Source of the DNA: Clostridiales bacterium | Lineage (GTDB): Bacteria; Bacillota; Clostridia; Lachnospirales; WRAX01 | Assembly (NCBI GenBank): GCA_031271375.1 | Contig: JAISVU010000131.1 | Span: 1 to 9,519, forward strand | DNA length: 9,519 bases | Reading direction: 5' to 3' | Part shown: positions 1 to 5,821 of the stretch, one piece after another | Position numbering within the stretch: the stretch's first letter is position 1 | Layout: each line of letters begins with the position of its first letter | Made by a program: the position numbers and the translations under genes | Notes under the pieces: model-generated | Databases searched by the model: none | What the model was told of the DNA's origin: nothing | The model's input: only the letters and a program-made list of their open reading frames with translations

Positions 1-325
1 GCAATGTTATAAACATTCAACAACGGCGGATTTCTTTGAAGAATGGTTTGAATGGGAATTGCTATCCGTCGTTCCGGAAAGAAGTATCATTATTATGGAC
101 AACGCTGCTTTCCACCGCAGAGCCAGGCCGTATGAAATTGCTTCAAGATATGGTGCAGCCATCCTGTTTTTACCACCCTATAGCCCTGAGTTAAATCCTA
201 TTGAAAAATCATGGGCTAATTTAAAGCGTTGGTTAAAGGATAACATTAAGCGCTTTAATTCTTTGGATTTTGCTGTTGAGTGGTATTTTTGTGAGTGCTG
301 TTATTAAATTAAACGACTATACTTA
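1..325 (+). mobile_element. Right end of an IS630-type element, probably inserted at a TA
   Basis: The element is seen only from inside its transposase to its presumed right terminus. The neighbouring IS5-family coding frame stops matching exactly at 326, next to a TA dinucleotide at 324-325. IS630-family elements insert at TA and duplicate it, so 324-325 is the best guess for the element edge. The terminal inverted repeat cannot be verified because the left end is outside the window. Boundary is inference; the identity of the element is well supported by the transposase. Confidence 0.55.
2..307 (+). CDS. IS630-family transposase, C-terminal part (5' end outside window)
   Basis: This is the C-terminal 101 residues of a DDE transposase; the frame is open from base 2, so the gene begins upstream of the window and the internal ATG-like starts are not real starts. 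It catalyses cut-and-paste movement of its own element at TA targets. Visible landmarks are the second catalytic Asp in IIIMDNAAFHR (fragment residue 33) and the third catalytic residue, Glu 68, in the family signature LPPYSPELNPIEKSWANLK. Such spacing (D-34/35-E) and the PPYSPELNPIE block are diagnostic of IS630/Tc1-mariner transposases. The stop codon TAA lies at the usual place for the family, shortly after the AVEWYF segment, so this end looks intact. The tail CECCY is not conserved. Whether the element is active cannot be judged because its left end is missing. Confidence 0.9.
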   Translation, partial: QCYKHSTTADFFEEWFEWELLSVVPERSIIIMDNAAFHRRARPYEIASRYGAAILFLPPYSPELNPIEKSWANLKRWLKDNIKRFNSLDFAVEWYFCECCY

Positions 326-484
326 CTGGTTATTCTTCTTCGTCGACGCCATTTCCGGGTCTCGCTTATGTTCCCGGTTCTTCGTCGATTTCGGTGCATT
401 GATTATCGCAGCGTCTATTATTGTCTCGCCGTGCATTATAAAACCCTGCTCGTCCAACATCCTCTTCAATTCGTACTGCATCTT
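326..484 (-). pseudogene. IS5-family transposase relic (internal fragment)
   Basis: Reading the minus strand from 484 to 326 gives 53 codons without a stop, beginning KMQYELKRMLDEQG and ending in KKNNQ. The segment contains GETIIDAAIINAPKSTKN followed by KRDPEMASTKKNNQ. This is the central block of IS5-subgroup transposases: the Asp of the IIDA motif is the first catalytic residue, and the xSTKN...RDPEM...KK run is a family signature. In full elements it is followed by a W/Y-x-FGMKAH block; here the frame meets TAA immediately and then the IS630 end. Upstream in the same frame there is a stop two codons before the first Lys. No start codon, N-terminal domain, second Asp or Glu remains, so it is a dead fragment. 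It is easily missed because a different minus-strand frame across the same bases is longer. Confidence 0.85.
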
Positions 485-609
485 GATTTAAGTGCTTCAA
501 AACCGCTCTGAGTAAGGCTTTCAGCGTTTTCGATGTAAAAGACCAGTAAACTGCGTCATAATCTCGGTTTAGAGACATTTATCTTAGTGAAGTAGAGAAT
601 CATTAAATT
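485..609. other. Unassigned spacer between IS relic and yedF
   Basis: About 125 bp with no recognisable gene. It is AT-richer than the selenium operon on its right. A minus-strand frame starting with ATG at 578 runs leftward out of this spacer into the IS5 relic in a different frame; its sequence matches no family I know. I see no strong stem-loop followed by a T-run that would serve as terminator for the minus-strand operon that ends at 610. It may be more decayed insertion-sequence DNA. Confidence 0.4.
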
Positions 610-1227
610 CTATATATTTATCAACCGCTCCGCCTTTGCCATGCGCTCCATAATCGTTGACATATCTGTTATCCTTCCGGCGCGGAGTTTGTCCGCCACG
701 CCGAAATGGTTGCAGCAGGCACCGCAGGCCAGTATCTCCGCCCCGTGGGATTCCAGGGTTTTCAAGTCTGCGGCGGCGCTGTCACCCGTCGGCAGCAGTA
801 CGCCCGAGTTAAAGAATATTATACATTCCGGCTGGGGCTCTAAAACCGTCAGCGAATAGATGAAGCTCTTTACAAGAATCCGTCCTAAGGCCTCGTCGCC
901 CCGGCCCATCGTATCGCCGCCTATGACGACGACGGGGCCTTTTTCCCTGTGTCCGCACCGCTGTTCCTCAGGCTTCCTTACCGGAATCTCCGGTTCGGCG
1001 GCTCGGGTATCGGCTTGGGTTTCAACGATGGCAAGCGTCACGGTATACAGGTTCTGATCGCTGATAAGGCTATATGAAAGGCCGGCGTCCGTCGCGTACT
1101 TTTTAAGGTTTTGCGCCGCCTCGGGGTTGTCTACCAGCAGCACAACCTCACTGGCACCGCTTTTCACAGCCTTCTTTGCCTCAACAACGGGGATCGGGCA
1201 GGGTTTGCCCCTCATGTCTAATGTCAC
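610..1227 (-). CDS. yedF: Selenium metabolism protein YedF (TusA-like plus DsrE-like domains)
   Basis: A 205-residue two-domain protein. Residues 1-70 are a TusA/SirA-like domain with the signature CPIP (Cys10-Pro-Ile-Pro13), the cysteine that carries persulfide sulfur in TusA relatives. A charged linker (about 70-95) leads to a DsrE/DsrF-like domain (about 96-205), beginning VVVIGGDTMGRGD and containing FFNSGV and the cysteine cluster CGACC at 168-172. This layout defines the YedF family found near selD; a role in handling selenium or sulfur is assumed, not proven. The start chosen is GTG at 1227: it lies 4 bp beyond the selD stop, has an AGGTGG ribosome site at 1235-1240, and gives the family-like opening MTLDMRGKPCPIP. 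ATG at 1215 and an upstream ATG at 1263 inside selD are alternatives. It is the last gene of the operon. Confidence 0.85.
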   Translation of the reverse strand: MTLDMRGKPCPIPVVEAKKAVKSGASEVVLLVDNPEAAQNLKKYATDAGLSYSLISDQNLYTVTLAIVETQADTRAAEPEIPVRKPEEQRCGHREKGPVVVIGGDTMGRGDEALGRILVKSFIYSLTVLEPQPECIIFFNSGVLLPTGDSAAADLKTLESHGAEILACGACCNHFGVADKLRAGRITDMSTIMERMAKAERLINI

Positions 1228-1231
1228 GCGC

Positions 1232-2260
1232 TCACCACCTAAAAATAATAGAATGCTGCTCATGCTTTACTACCGACCCTATAACAGCTGCCCGGGGGCA
1301 GTCTTTTTTAATTGATTCCAGAAGCGTTCCGGCTTCCTCCGCCGCAACCGCTATCAAGAGCCCGCCGGAGGTCTGCGGGTCGAAAACCAGCTCCTGCATT
1401 GCGAAGCTCAGGTTATCCGCGTCCGCCGCGTTCCCTGCGTGCAACCGGTTCCGCTGGCCCGCCGCCGTTATCAGAAAGTCCCCCGCGTATTCCAGCGCCC
1501 CCGGAAGAATCGGCAGGGCGCTTGTGTTTATAACAAACGACGCCCCGTCCCCGGCCATCTCCAGCCCATGACACGCAAGGCCGAAGCCCGTTATATCCGT
1601 ACAGGCGCTTATGTTGAAGCCTTTTAACCGCTCGGCGGCGTATTTATTCAACGTCTCCATTGACAGCAGAGCTTCCGCCACATCGGTTTCACTGGCCTGC
1701 CCCACACGGTGGGCGGCCATTATAAGCCCGGTTCCCAGCGGTTTTGTCAGGATAAGCGCGTCGCCAAGCCTGGGCGTGTTGTTCCGCAGGAGTTTCGCGT
1801 TTTCAACAAGGCCCGTGACGGAGAGGCCATATTTGATTTCTTTATCGTATATCGAATGCCCTCCGGCCAGAACCGCGCCTGCTTCCATCAGCTTTTCCGC
1901 CCCGCCCCGCAGTATCTCCGCCAAAATGCCCTTTGGTAGCGCCTGTGGGAAGCATACAAGGTTAAGGGCCATCACAGGCCGTCCCCCCATCGCGTAGACA
2001 TCGCTTAAAGCGTTTGCGGCGGCTATTTTGCCGAATGTATAGGGATCGTCAACCATCGGAGGGAAAAAATCCGCAGTGGAGATGAGAGACATGCCGTTTT
2101 GGAGATCGTAGACCGCCGCGTCGTCTGCGCTGTCATACCCCACGACTAAGCGCGGGTCCGTAACACGCGGCAAAGCGGATATCAGCCCCGCAAGGTCTCC
2201 CGCGCCGATTTTGGCCCCGCATCCGCCGTTCGTACATTCAGATAACAAGGATATATTCAT
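1232..2260 (-). CDS. selD: Selenide, water dikinase (selenophosphate synthetase)
   Basis: SelD makes selenophosphate from selenide and ATP, the activated selenium donor for selenocysteine, selenouridine in tRNA, and the labile selenium cofactor of some molybdenum hydroxylases. The 342-residue product has the N-terminal glycine-rich catalytic motif NGGCGAKIG with Cys14 and Lys17, equivalent to the essential Cys17/Lys20 pair of the E. coli enzyme, followed by DSADDAAVY (about 43-51) and STADFFPPMVDDP (61-73), the metal/ATP-binding aspartates of the AIRS-type fold, and a C-terminal AIRS_C domain with FDPQTSGGLL. It is the cysteine, not selenocysteine, form. The start at 2260 is preceded by AGGAAGGAA about 10 bases upstream; an in-frame ATG at 2311 would add 17 non-conserved residues. 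The start overlaps the end of the preceding DUF3343 gene by 23 bases, suggesting translational coupling. Confidence 0.95.
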   Translation of the reverse strand: MNISLLSECTNGGCGAKIGAGDLAGLISALPRVTDPRLVVGYDSADDAAVYDLQNGMSLISTADFFPPMVDDPYTFGKIAAANALSDVYAMGGRPVMALNLVCFPQALPKGILAEILRGGAEKLMEAGAVLAGGHSIYDKEIKYGLSVTGLVENAKLLRNNTPRLGDALILTKPLGTGLIMAAHRVGQASETDVAEALLSMETLNKYAAERLKGFNISACTDITGFGLACHGLEMAGDGASFVINTSALPILPGALEYAGDFLITAAGQRNRLHAGNAADADNLSFAMQELVFDPQTSGGLLIAVAAEEAGTLLESIKKDCPRAAVIGSVVKHEQHSIIFRW

Positions 2261-2492
2261 TGACTGTTGATTCCTTCCTATATACCACTGTTTCAATGCC
2301 ACCGTCCTCAAGAACGGCCCGCGCCGCGCCTAATTTATCCGCCAAAACCCGCAGGGCTATGCCGCAGCCCGCGCGGATCGCGCCAGGGAGAGGCATCACG
2401 CCGGGAATAACCCCGGCGGCGGTCAGCAGGGCCTCAGCCTTAATCGACGATCCCGTGCCGGGAAAGGTTAATATATATGTATTAGCCTCCAT
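2238..2492 (-). CDS. DUF3343 (putative Se/S carrier-like) small protein
   Basis: An 84-residue protein of the DUF3343 type, a family repeatedly found beside selD and yedF and described as a putative selenium/sulfur carrier. It opens MEANTYILTFPGTGSSIKAE and carries the single conserved cysteine in AGCGIALRV (Cys43), the expected chalcogen-binding residue. The chosen ATG at 2492 lies 11 bases inside the end of the cysteine desulfurase gene, with an AGGAA ribosome site a few bases before it; the longer open frame upstream, starting at 2609, only re-reads the desulfurase in another frame. A reasonable model is that the desulfurase loads sulfur or selenium on to Cys43, which passes it to SelD or YedF. 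This is inference from neighbours; direct biochemistry is not implied. Confidence 0.8.
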   Translation of the reverse strand: MEANTYILTFPGTGSSIKAEALLTAAGVIPGVMPLPGAIRAGCGIALRVLADKLGAARAVLEDGGIETVVYRKESTVNEYILVI

Positions 2493-3627
2493 GACGTTCC
2501 TGCTCACGTAAGGCGTAAGCCCGTATCGCCTCAACCCCTGCGAGTATCTCATCCTCCGTATTGAACCAAGAGAAAGAAAACCGCGCCGTCCCTCTGCTCT
2601 CGGTGCCAAGTGTCTTGTGAATCAGCGGAGCGCAGTGAATACCGGGCCTTACGGCTATATTATAGTCGTTCCATAGGTTTTCCGCCAGCTCCCCCGAGTC
2701 CATATCCGCGATATTTATCGAAACAATAGGGAGCCTTGCCGCGTATTTTTGCGATATCCTGTCAAAATCCCCGTAAATCATCACACCTGGCAAGTCCTTT
2801 ACCCCCTCGATGAAGATATCTGTAAGCGCCATTTCCCGCTTATGTATCGTATCAACGCCCAGCTCTCTAACGAACGAAGCCCCGGCGGCCAAACCGTTCA
2901 GCCCGTGGCTGTTCAGCGTACCCGCCTCGAACAGTTCCGGCATCCGGTCATGCTGCAGCTTTTCAAAGCTCAAGGAGCCTGTCCCGCCTGTTTTATGCAC
3001 CTTGAGCGGGATTTCCGGCCTTCGCGTCATCATAATCCCGCCGGTACCCTGAGGGCCGAACAGGCTTTTATGCCCGGTGAAGCAGATAGTATCCGCCATA
3101 TCCGCCGTGACGGGAAAGCCGCCGAGGGTCTGCGCCGCGTCCAGCACAAGGATTATCCCGCGTTCCCTGCAGGCCTTATATAATATCGTCACATCGTCCA
3201 GATCGCCGGTAACATTGGAACCGTGGCTGATTATAACGGCTTTAGGCCCGCTGTTAAGCAGGCTTATCAATTCATCCTGGCTCTCCGCCGCGGTCACAAC
3301 GCATTTCTTCCGGTACAGCGGACGCAGAACCGAATTATGTGAAGCCGCGGCAGTCAATATATAGTCGCCTTCATCAAGAATGGCGTCCGTTACAAGATTC
3401 AGGCTCTCGGTGGCCGATGAGGTAAAGGACACGTTTAGCGGGTCGTCCAAGCCGACGAGCCGCGCCAGTTCTTCACGCGCCGCGTAAACCGCCCTGGCCG
3501 CCGCCATTGACGGTGCGTGAAAAGAACGCCCTGGATTGCCGAAACGCTCCATCGCGTCCTGTACGGCTTGCTTTACGGTATCCGGTTTAATTAGCGTAGT
3601 CGCCGCGTTATCGAAATAAATCATCAT
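2482..3627 (-). CDS. Class V aminotransferase-fold cysteine desulfurase (EF2568-like)
   Basis: A PLP enzyme of 381 residues that removes sulfur (or selenium from selenocysteine) as an enzyme-bound persulfide/perselenide. Landmarks in order: YFDNAATT near the N-terminus, SHNS with His97 stacking on PLP, DAAQT with Asp163 binding the pyridine nitrogen, GHKSLFGPQG with the PLP Lys187, and RPGIHCAP with the catalytic Cys332 on the mobile loop. Length and the short spacing round the cysteine fit the SufS/CsdA-like group and in particular the family called EF2568-type, typically next to selD. It is therefore likely the selenium/sulfur donor of this operon rather than the housekeeping IscS. Two adjacent ATGs (3627 and 3624) follow AAGGG by 5 and 8 bases; the second gives the usual MIYFDNAAT opening. 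It is the first gene of the minus-strand operon. Confidence 0.9.
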   Translation of the reverse strand: MMIYFDNAATTLIKPDTVKQAVQDAMERFGNPGRSFHAPSMAAARAVYAAREELARLVGLDDPLNVSFTSSATESLNLVTDAILDEGDYILTAAASHNSVLRPLYRKKCVVTAAESQDELISLLNSGPKAVIISHGSNVTGDLDDVTILYKACRERGIILVLDAAQTLGGFPVTADMADTICFTGHKSLFGPQGTGGIMMTRRPEIPLKVHKTGGTGSLSFEKLQHDRMPELFEAGTLNSHGLNGLAAGASFVRELGVDTIHKREMALTDIFIEGVKDLPGVMIYGDFDRISQKYAARLPIVSINIADMDSGELAENLWNDYNIAVRPGIHCAPLIHKTLGTESRGTARFSFSWFNTEDEILAGVEAIRAYALREQERHGG

Positions 3628-3649
3628 GGATGCCCTTCTATACATAACA

Positions 3650-3678
3650 ATAATAACACAAGCCTGTTGCAATATCAA
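3650..3678 (-). promoter_or_regulatory. Promoter of the selenium operon
   Basis: On the minus strand TTGATA (3678-3673) is followed after 17 bases by TATTAT (3655-3650), a good sigma-A-type promoter. It lies 23 bases before the desulfurase ATG, leaving a short leader that holds the AAGGG ribosome site. No obvious operator palindrome or riboswitch fits in this short leader. Confidence 0.65.
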
Positions 3679-3694
3679 TGGCAGATGGTATAAT
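3667..3694 (+). promoter_or_regulatory. Promoter of the plus-strand series (extended -10)
   Basis: TTGCAA (3667-3672) is followed after 16 bases by a perfect TATAAT (3689-3694), preceded by TGG, giving an extended -10 (TGnTATAAT). Its -35 box touches the -35 box of the divergent selenium promoter. It would transcribe the membrane protein at 3725 and probably ruvA onwards. Confidence 0.75.
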
Positions 3695-3709
3695 ATAATT
3701 GAATTATCG

Positions 3710-3718
3710 AAGGAGGGG
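3710..3718 (+). promoter_or_regulatory. Strong ribosome binding site that fixes the start at 3725
   Basis: AAGGAGGGG, nearly the full anti-16S complement, sits 6 bases before ATG 3725. It settles the start against an in-frame ATG at 3626 that would lie upstream of the promoter. Confidence 0.85.
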
Positions 3719-3724
3719 ACGAAC

Positions 3725-4252
3725 ATGAACGACAGGATTTCCCGCATGTTATCTTTAATCTTCTTTATCGTCGGGGCCAGCTTCTTATTGCCCGTCATCG
3801 TTATGTTCATTGTTCATCAAAGAGGCGATATCGCGGCGGTAGACAGAGATGTCTTAATTGTGTTAGAATGGGTTTTCGGCGCTCTCGCCGCCGGGTTCTG
3901 CATTGCCGCCGTTATTATATGGGCTGTTAACCGACGCTGGAGGGATATTATTGCGCATATCAAAGCGACGGGGGAGCGTTACGAAGCCGAGATAACAAAG
4001 GTTTACGACAACCTTATGATGAGAGTTAATTTCAGAAACCCCATTATCGTTGAATGTATTTACAAAAACCGGCAGGGCCAGTCGGTGCTGGTCAAGAGCA
4101 AAAATATCTGGCCGCCTTATAGGATGTTTGACCGCAAAAACATCAAGGCAGCAGTGTGGGTGAACCCTTCCGACGCAAGGGATTATTATGTCGAGGTCTT
4201 CTTCGGGGACGAGTATAATAACGACCCGCAGGCAGACTACGACTTTCGGTAA
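3725..4252 (+). CDS. Two-helix membrane protein of unknown function (DUF3592-like)
   Basis: I do not recognise a named family with certainty. The 175-residue product has two hydrophobic segments, about residues 9-30 and 45-67, separated by a short charged loop (HQRGDIAAVDRD), then a soluble domain of about 105 residues. The soluble part begins RWRDIIAHIKATGERYEAEITKVYDN and contains VECIYKNRQGQSVLVKSKNIWP and a WVNPSDARDYYVE stretch, a beta-rich layout recalling DUF3592-type proteins where a membrane anchor presents a small beta domain. It lacks cysteine pairs or catalytic motifs. It is the first gene behind the extended -10 promoter, and its stop lies 2 bases before the ruvA ATG, so it probably shares a transcript with ruvA. 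A function in recombination is not implied. Confidence 0.7.
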   Translation: MNDRISRMLSLIFFIVGASFLLPVIVMFIVHQRGDIAAVDRDVLIVLEWVFGALAAGFCIAAVIIWAVNRRWRDIIAHIKATGERYEAEITKVYDNLMMRVNFRNPIIVECIYKNRQGQSVLVKSKNIWPPYRMFDRKNIKAAVWVNPSDARDYYVEVFFGDEYNNDPQADYDFR

Positions 4253-4254
4253 TT

Positions 4255-4854
4255 ATGATAGCGTTTGTTAAAGGCGTAGTCGAGAGCCTTAGCGACGGGC
4301 AGGCCGTTATTGAGCAGAGCGGGATAGGCTACCTCACCGCCGTCCCCGGCAGCGTCCTCTCCCGCCTCACCGTGGGCAAGGAGGTCAAGCTCCTCACTTA
4401 TCTGCAAGTCAAAGAGGACGGGATGACGCTGTTCGGGTTTCTGACTGCGGAGGAGCGGGCTATCTTTCTGCGTCTGCTTTCGGTGTCCGGAGTAGGGCCT
4501 AAGGCGGCCTTATCCCTTTTAACCGCAATGACGCCGGAGCAGATTATCCTGGCTGTTATCACCGGCGACGCCATATCCCTCTCCCGCGCTCCGGGCGTTG
4601 GCAAAAAGCTGGCGGCAAGGCTTACCCTTGAATTAAAGGACAAGCTGCGGGGAGAGGCCGAAGCCCAAGACCTTGGCCTGTCTCCCCAGGCCAGCATAGG
4701 CACAGGGAGCGGGCCGAAACAGGACGCCATCGACGCCTTGACTTCCCTGGGCTATGGCCGGGGTGAAGCAGTCCGCGCCGTAATGGAGGTTTATGTGCCA
4801 GACCTTGACGCGGAGCAGACGATAAAGCTGGCTTTACGGAAACTGGCAAATTAA
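4255..4854 (+). CDS. ruvA: Holliday junction branch migration complex subunit RuvA
   Basis: RuvA binds four-way junction DNA as a tetramer and loads the RuvB motor on opposite arms. The 199-residue product has the usual three domains: an OB-fold (about 1-62, opening MIAFVKGVVESL), a central domain with two helix-hairpin-helix motifs (LLSVSGVGPKAAL near 74-86 and SRAPGVGKKLAARL near 110-123), an acidic/flexible linker (about 132-153), and the small C-terminal domain III that contacts RuvB (about 155-199, with DAIDALTSLGYGRGEA). Length is typical. The ATG is only 2 bases after the stop of the upstream membrane protein and has no clear ribosome site, so translation is likely coupled to it. ruvC is not in the window. 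Confidence 0.97.
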   Translation: MIAFVKGVVESLSDGQAVIEQSGIGYLTAVPGSVLSRLTVGKEVKLLTYLQVKEDGMTLFGFLTAEERAIFLRLLSVSGVGPKAALSLLTAMTPEQIILAVITGDAISLSRAPGVGKKLAARLTLELKDKLRGEAEAQDLGLSPQASIGTGSGPKQDAIDALTSLGYGRGEAVRAVMEVYVPDLDAEQTIKLALRKLAN

Positions 4855-4867
4855 AGGGAGACTAAGC

Positions 4868-5803
4868 ATGAATACAATCAGTAACGAGATATGGAAAGAC
4901 AACCGAAATTATCAGGGCTTTGAGCAAAGGGCATACCGTTTTACGGATGAAATGCGCCCGATGTTCTTTAACTGGCTGGGCATTGACAAGAACAGTACGG
5001 TTCTGGACGCGGGATGCGGAACGGGCGTATTCGCCAGATATCTGGCAAACGGATTGGATAAAGGGCATATAACGGGATTCGATATCAGCGAATTCTTTAT
5101 CGCTTACGGCAGGGAACGCCTGAAAGAGCTTAATCTGTCCGGCAAAGTGACGCTGGAGGTTGACGACGGGTTTAATCTTCGCTACGCGGACGACACGTTT
5201 GACGCCGTGACAAATTACACATATATCGGCGTTTTATCCGACAAAGAGGCGGGCATGAAAGAGCTGATACGCGTCTGCAAGCCGGGAAGGACAGTTTCAT
5301 GCGTGATAGCGACGATGGACGCGCCTAATATATGGTGGCCTGGCGACTACCCGATAGAGGGCGGCGGCGAACTGAGCAGGCTCTTGCGCCTTGAGAGCGA
5401 TATTTACCATAAGTTCGTTTGGGAATCGACGGCCCGCGATTATAAACAGGACGGCGAATGGGGCGGTCTTCAATACCCCAAGCTCTTCGATGTTTGCGGG
5501 CTGTCGGAGATTCGTATGCACCCATACGCCTACTTAATGGACTACAATGACAGTCAGCTTCCGTTGGAATATAGAAAGAATCTCCTGATTGAGGAGACAG
5601 AAAGCGAAATGGGCTATATAACATGGCGGTATAACGACAAAAAGAGCATATACAACGCCCATGGATTCTCTGACAAAGAATCGGAGCGGCTGATTGAACT
5701 GATGAAGTTAAAACTCGGCTATCTGCGCGGTCATTTTGGTGAGGATAAGAGCTTTGAATGGCGCGGTGGGTTCAATTATATTGTAACAGGTAAAAAACTT
5801 TAA
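4868..5803 (+). CDS. Class I SAM-dependent methyltransferase
   Basis: A 311-residue cytoplasmic methyltransferase. Motif I is VLDAGCGTG (residues 45-53), the SAM-binding loop; FDIS (71-74) supplies the acidic residue for the ribose hydroxyls; the DDTFDAVTNYTYIGVL block (108-123) is motif IV-like, followed by RVCKPGRTV (135-143) as the motif VI loop. The first 40 residues and the last 160 are not typical of a named subfamily: there is a WWPGDYPIEGGG insert, tryptophan-rich segments and a C-terminal GFNYIVTGKKL typical of the closing strands of the fold. Substrate is unknown; small molecule is more likely than DNA, as no target-recognition domain or NPPY motif is present. A GGGAG ribosome site precedes the ATG. 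Its place between ruvA and ruvB is unusual. Confidence 0.85.
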   Translation: MNTISNEIWKDNRNYQGFEQRAYRFTDEMRPMFFNWLGIDKNSTVLDAGCGTGVFARYLANGLDKGHITGFDISEFFIAYGRERLKELNLSGKVTLEVDDGFNLRYADDTFDAVTNYTYIGVLSDKEAGMKELIRVCKPGRTVSCVIATMDAPNIWWPGDYPIEGGGELSRLLRLESDIYHKFVWESTARDYKQDGEWGGLQYPKLFDVCGLSEIRMHPYAYLMDYNDSQLPLEYRKNLLIEETESEMGYITWRYNDKKSIYNAHGFSDKESERLIELMKLKLGYLRGHFGEDKSFEWRGGFNYIVTGKKL

Positions 5804-5821
5804 AGAAAAGGCAATAATCCG

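Noticed and set aside
366..578. 70-residue minus-strand frame starting at ATG 578
   Set aside because: It overlaps the IS5 relic in a different frame, resembles no protein family and has no convincing ribosome site. The IS5 frame explains most of these bases better.
1232..2260. Possible selenocysteine (TGA) form of SelD
   Set aside because: The catalytic residue is encoded by a Cys codon in GGCGAK, with no in-frame TGA, so selenocysteine insertion is not needed here.
2749..3183. 144-codon plus-strand frame opposite the cysteine desulfurase
   Set aside because: Antisense shadow; all PLP-enzyme motifs lie on the minus strand.
4622..4849. Antisense frames opposite ruvA
   Set aside because: No family resemblance, and they lie within the clear ruvA gene.
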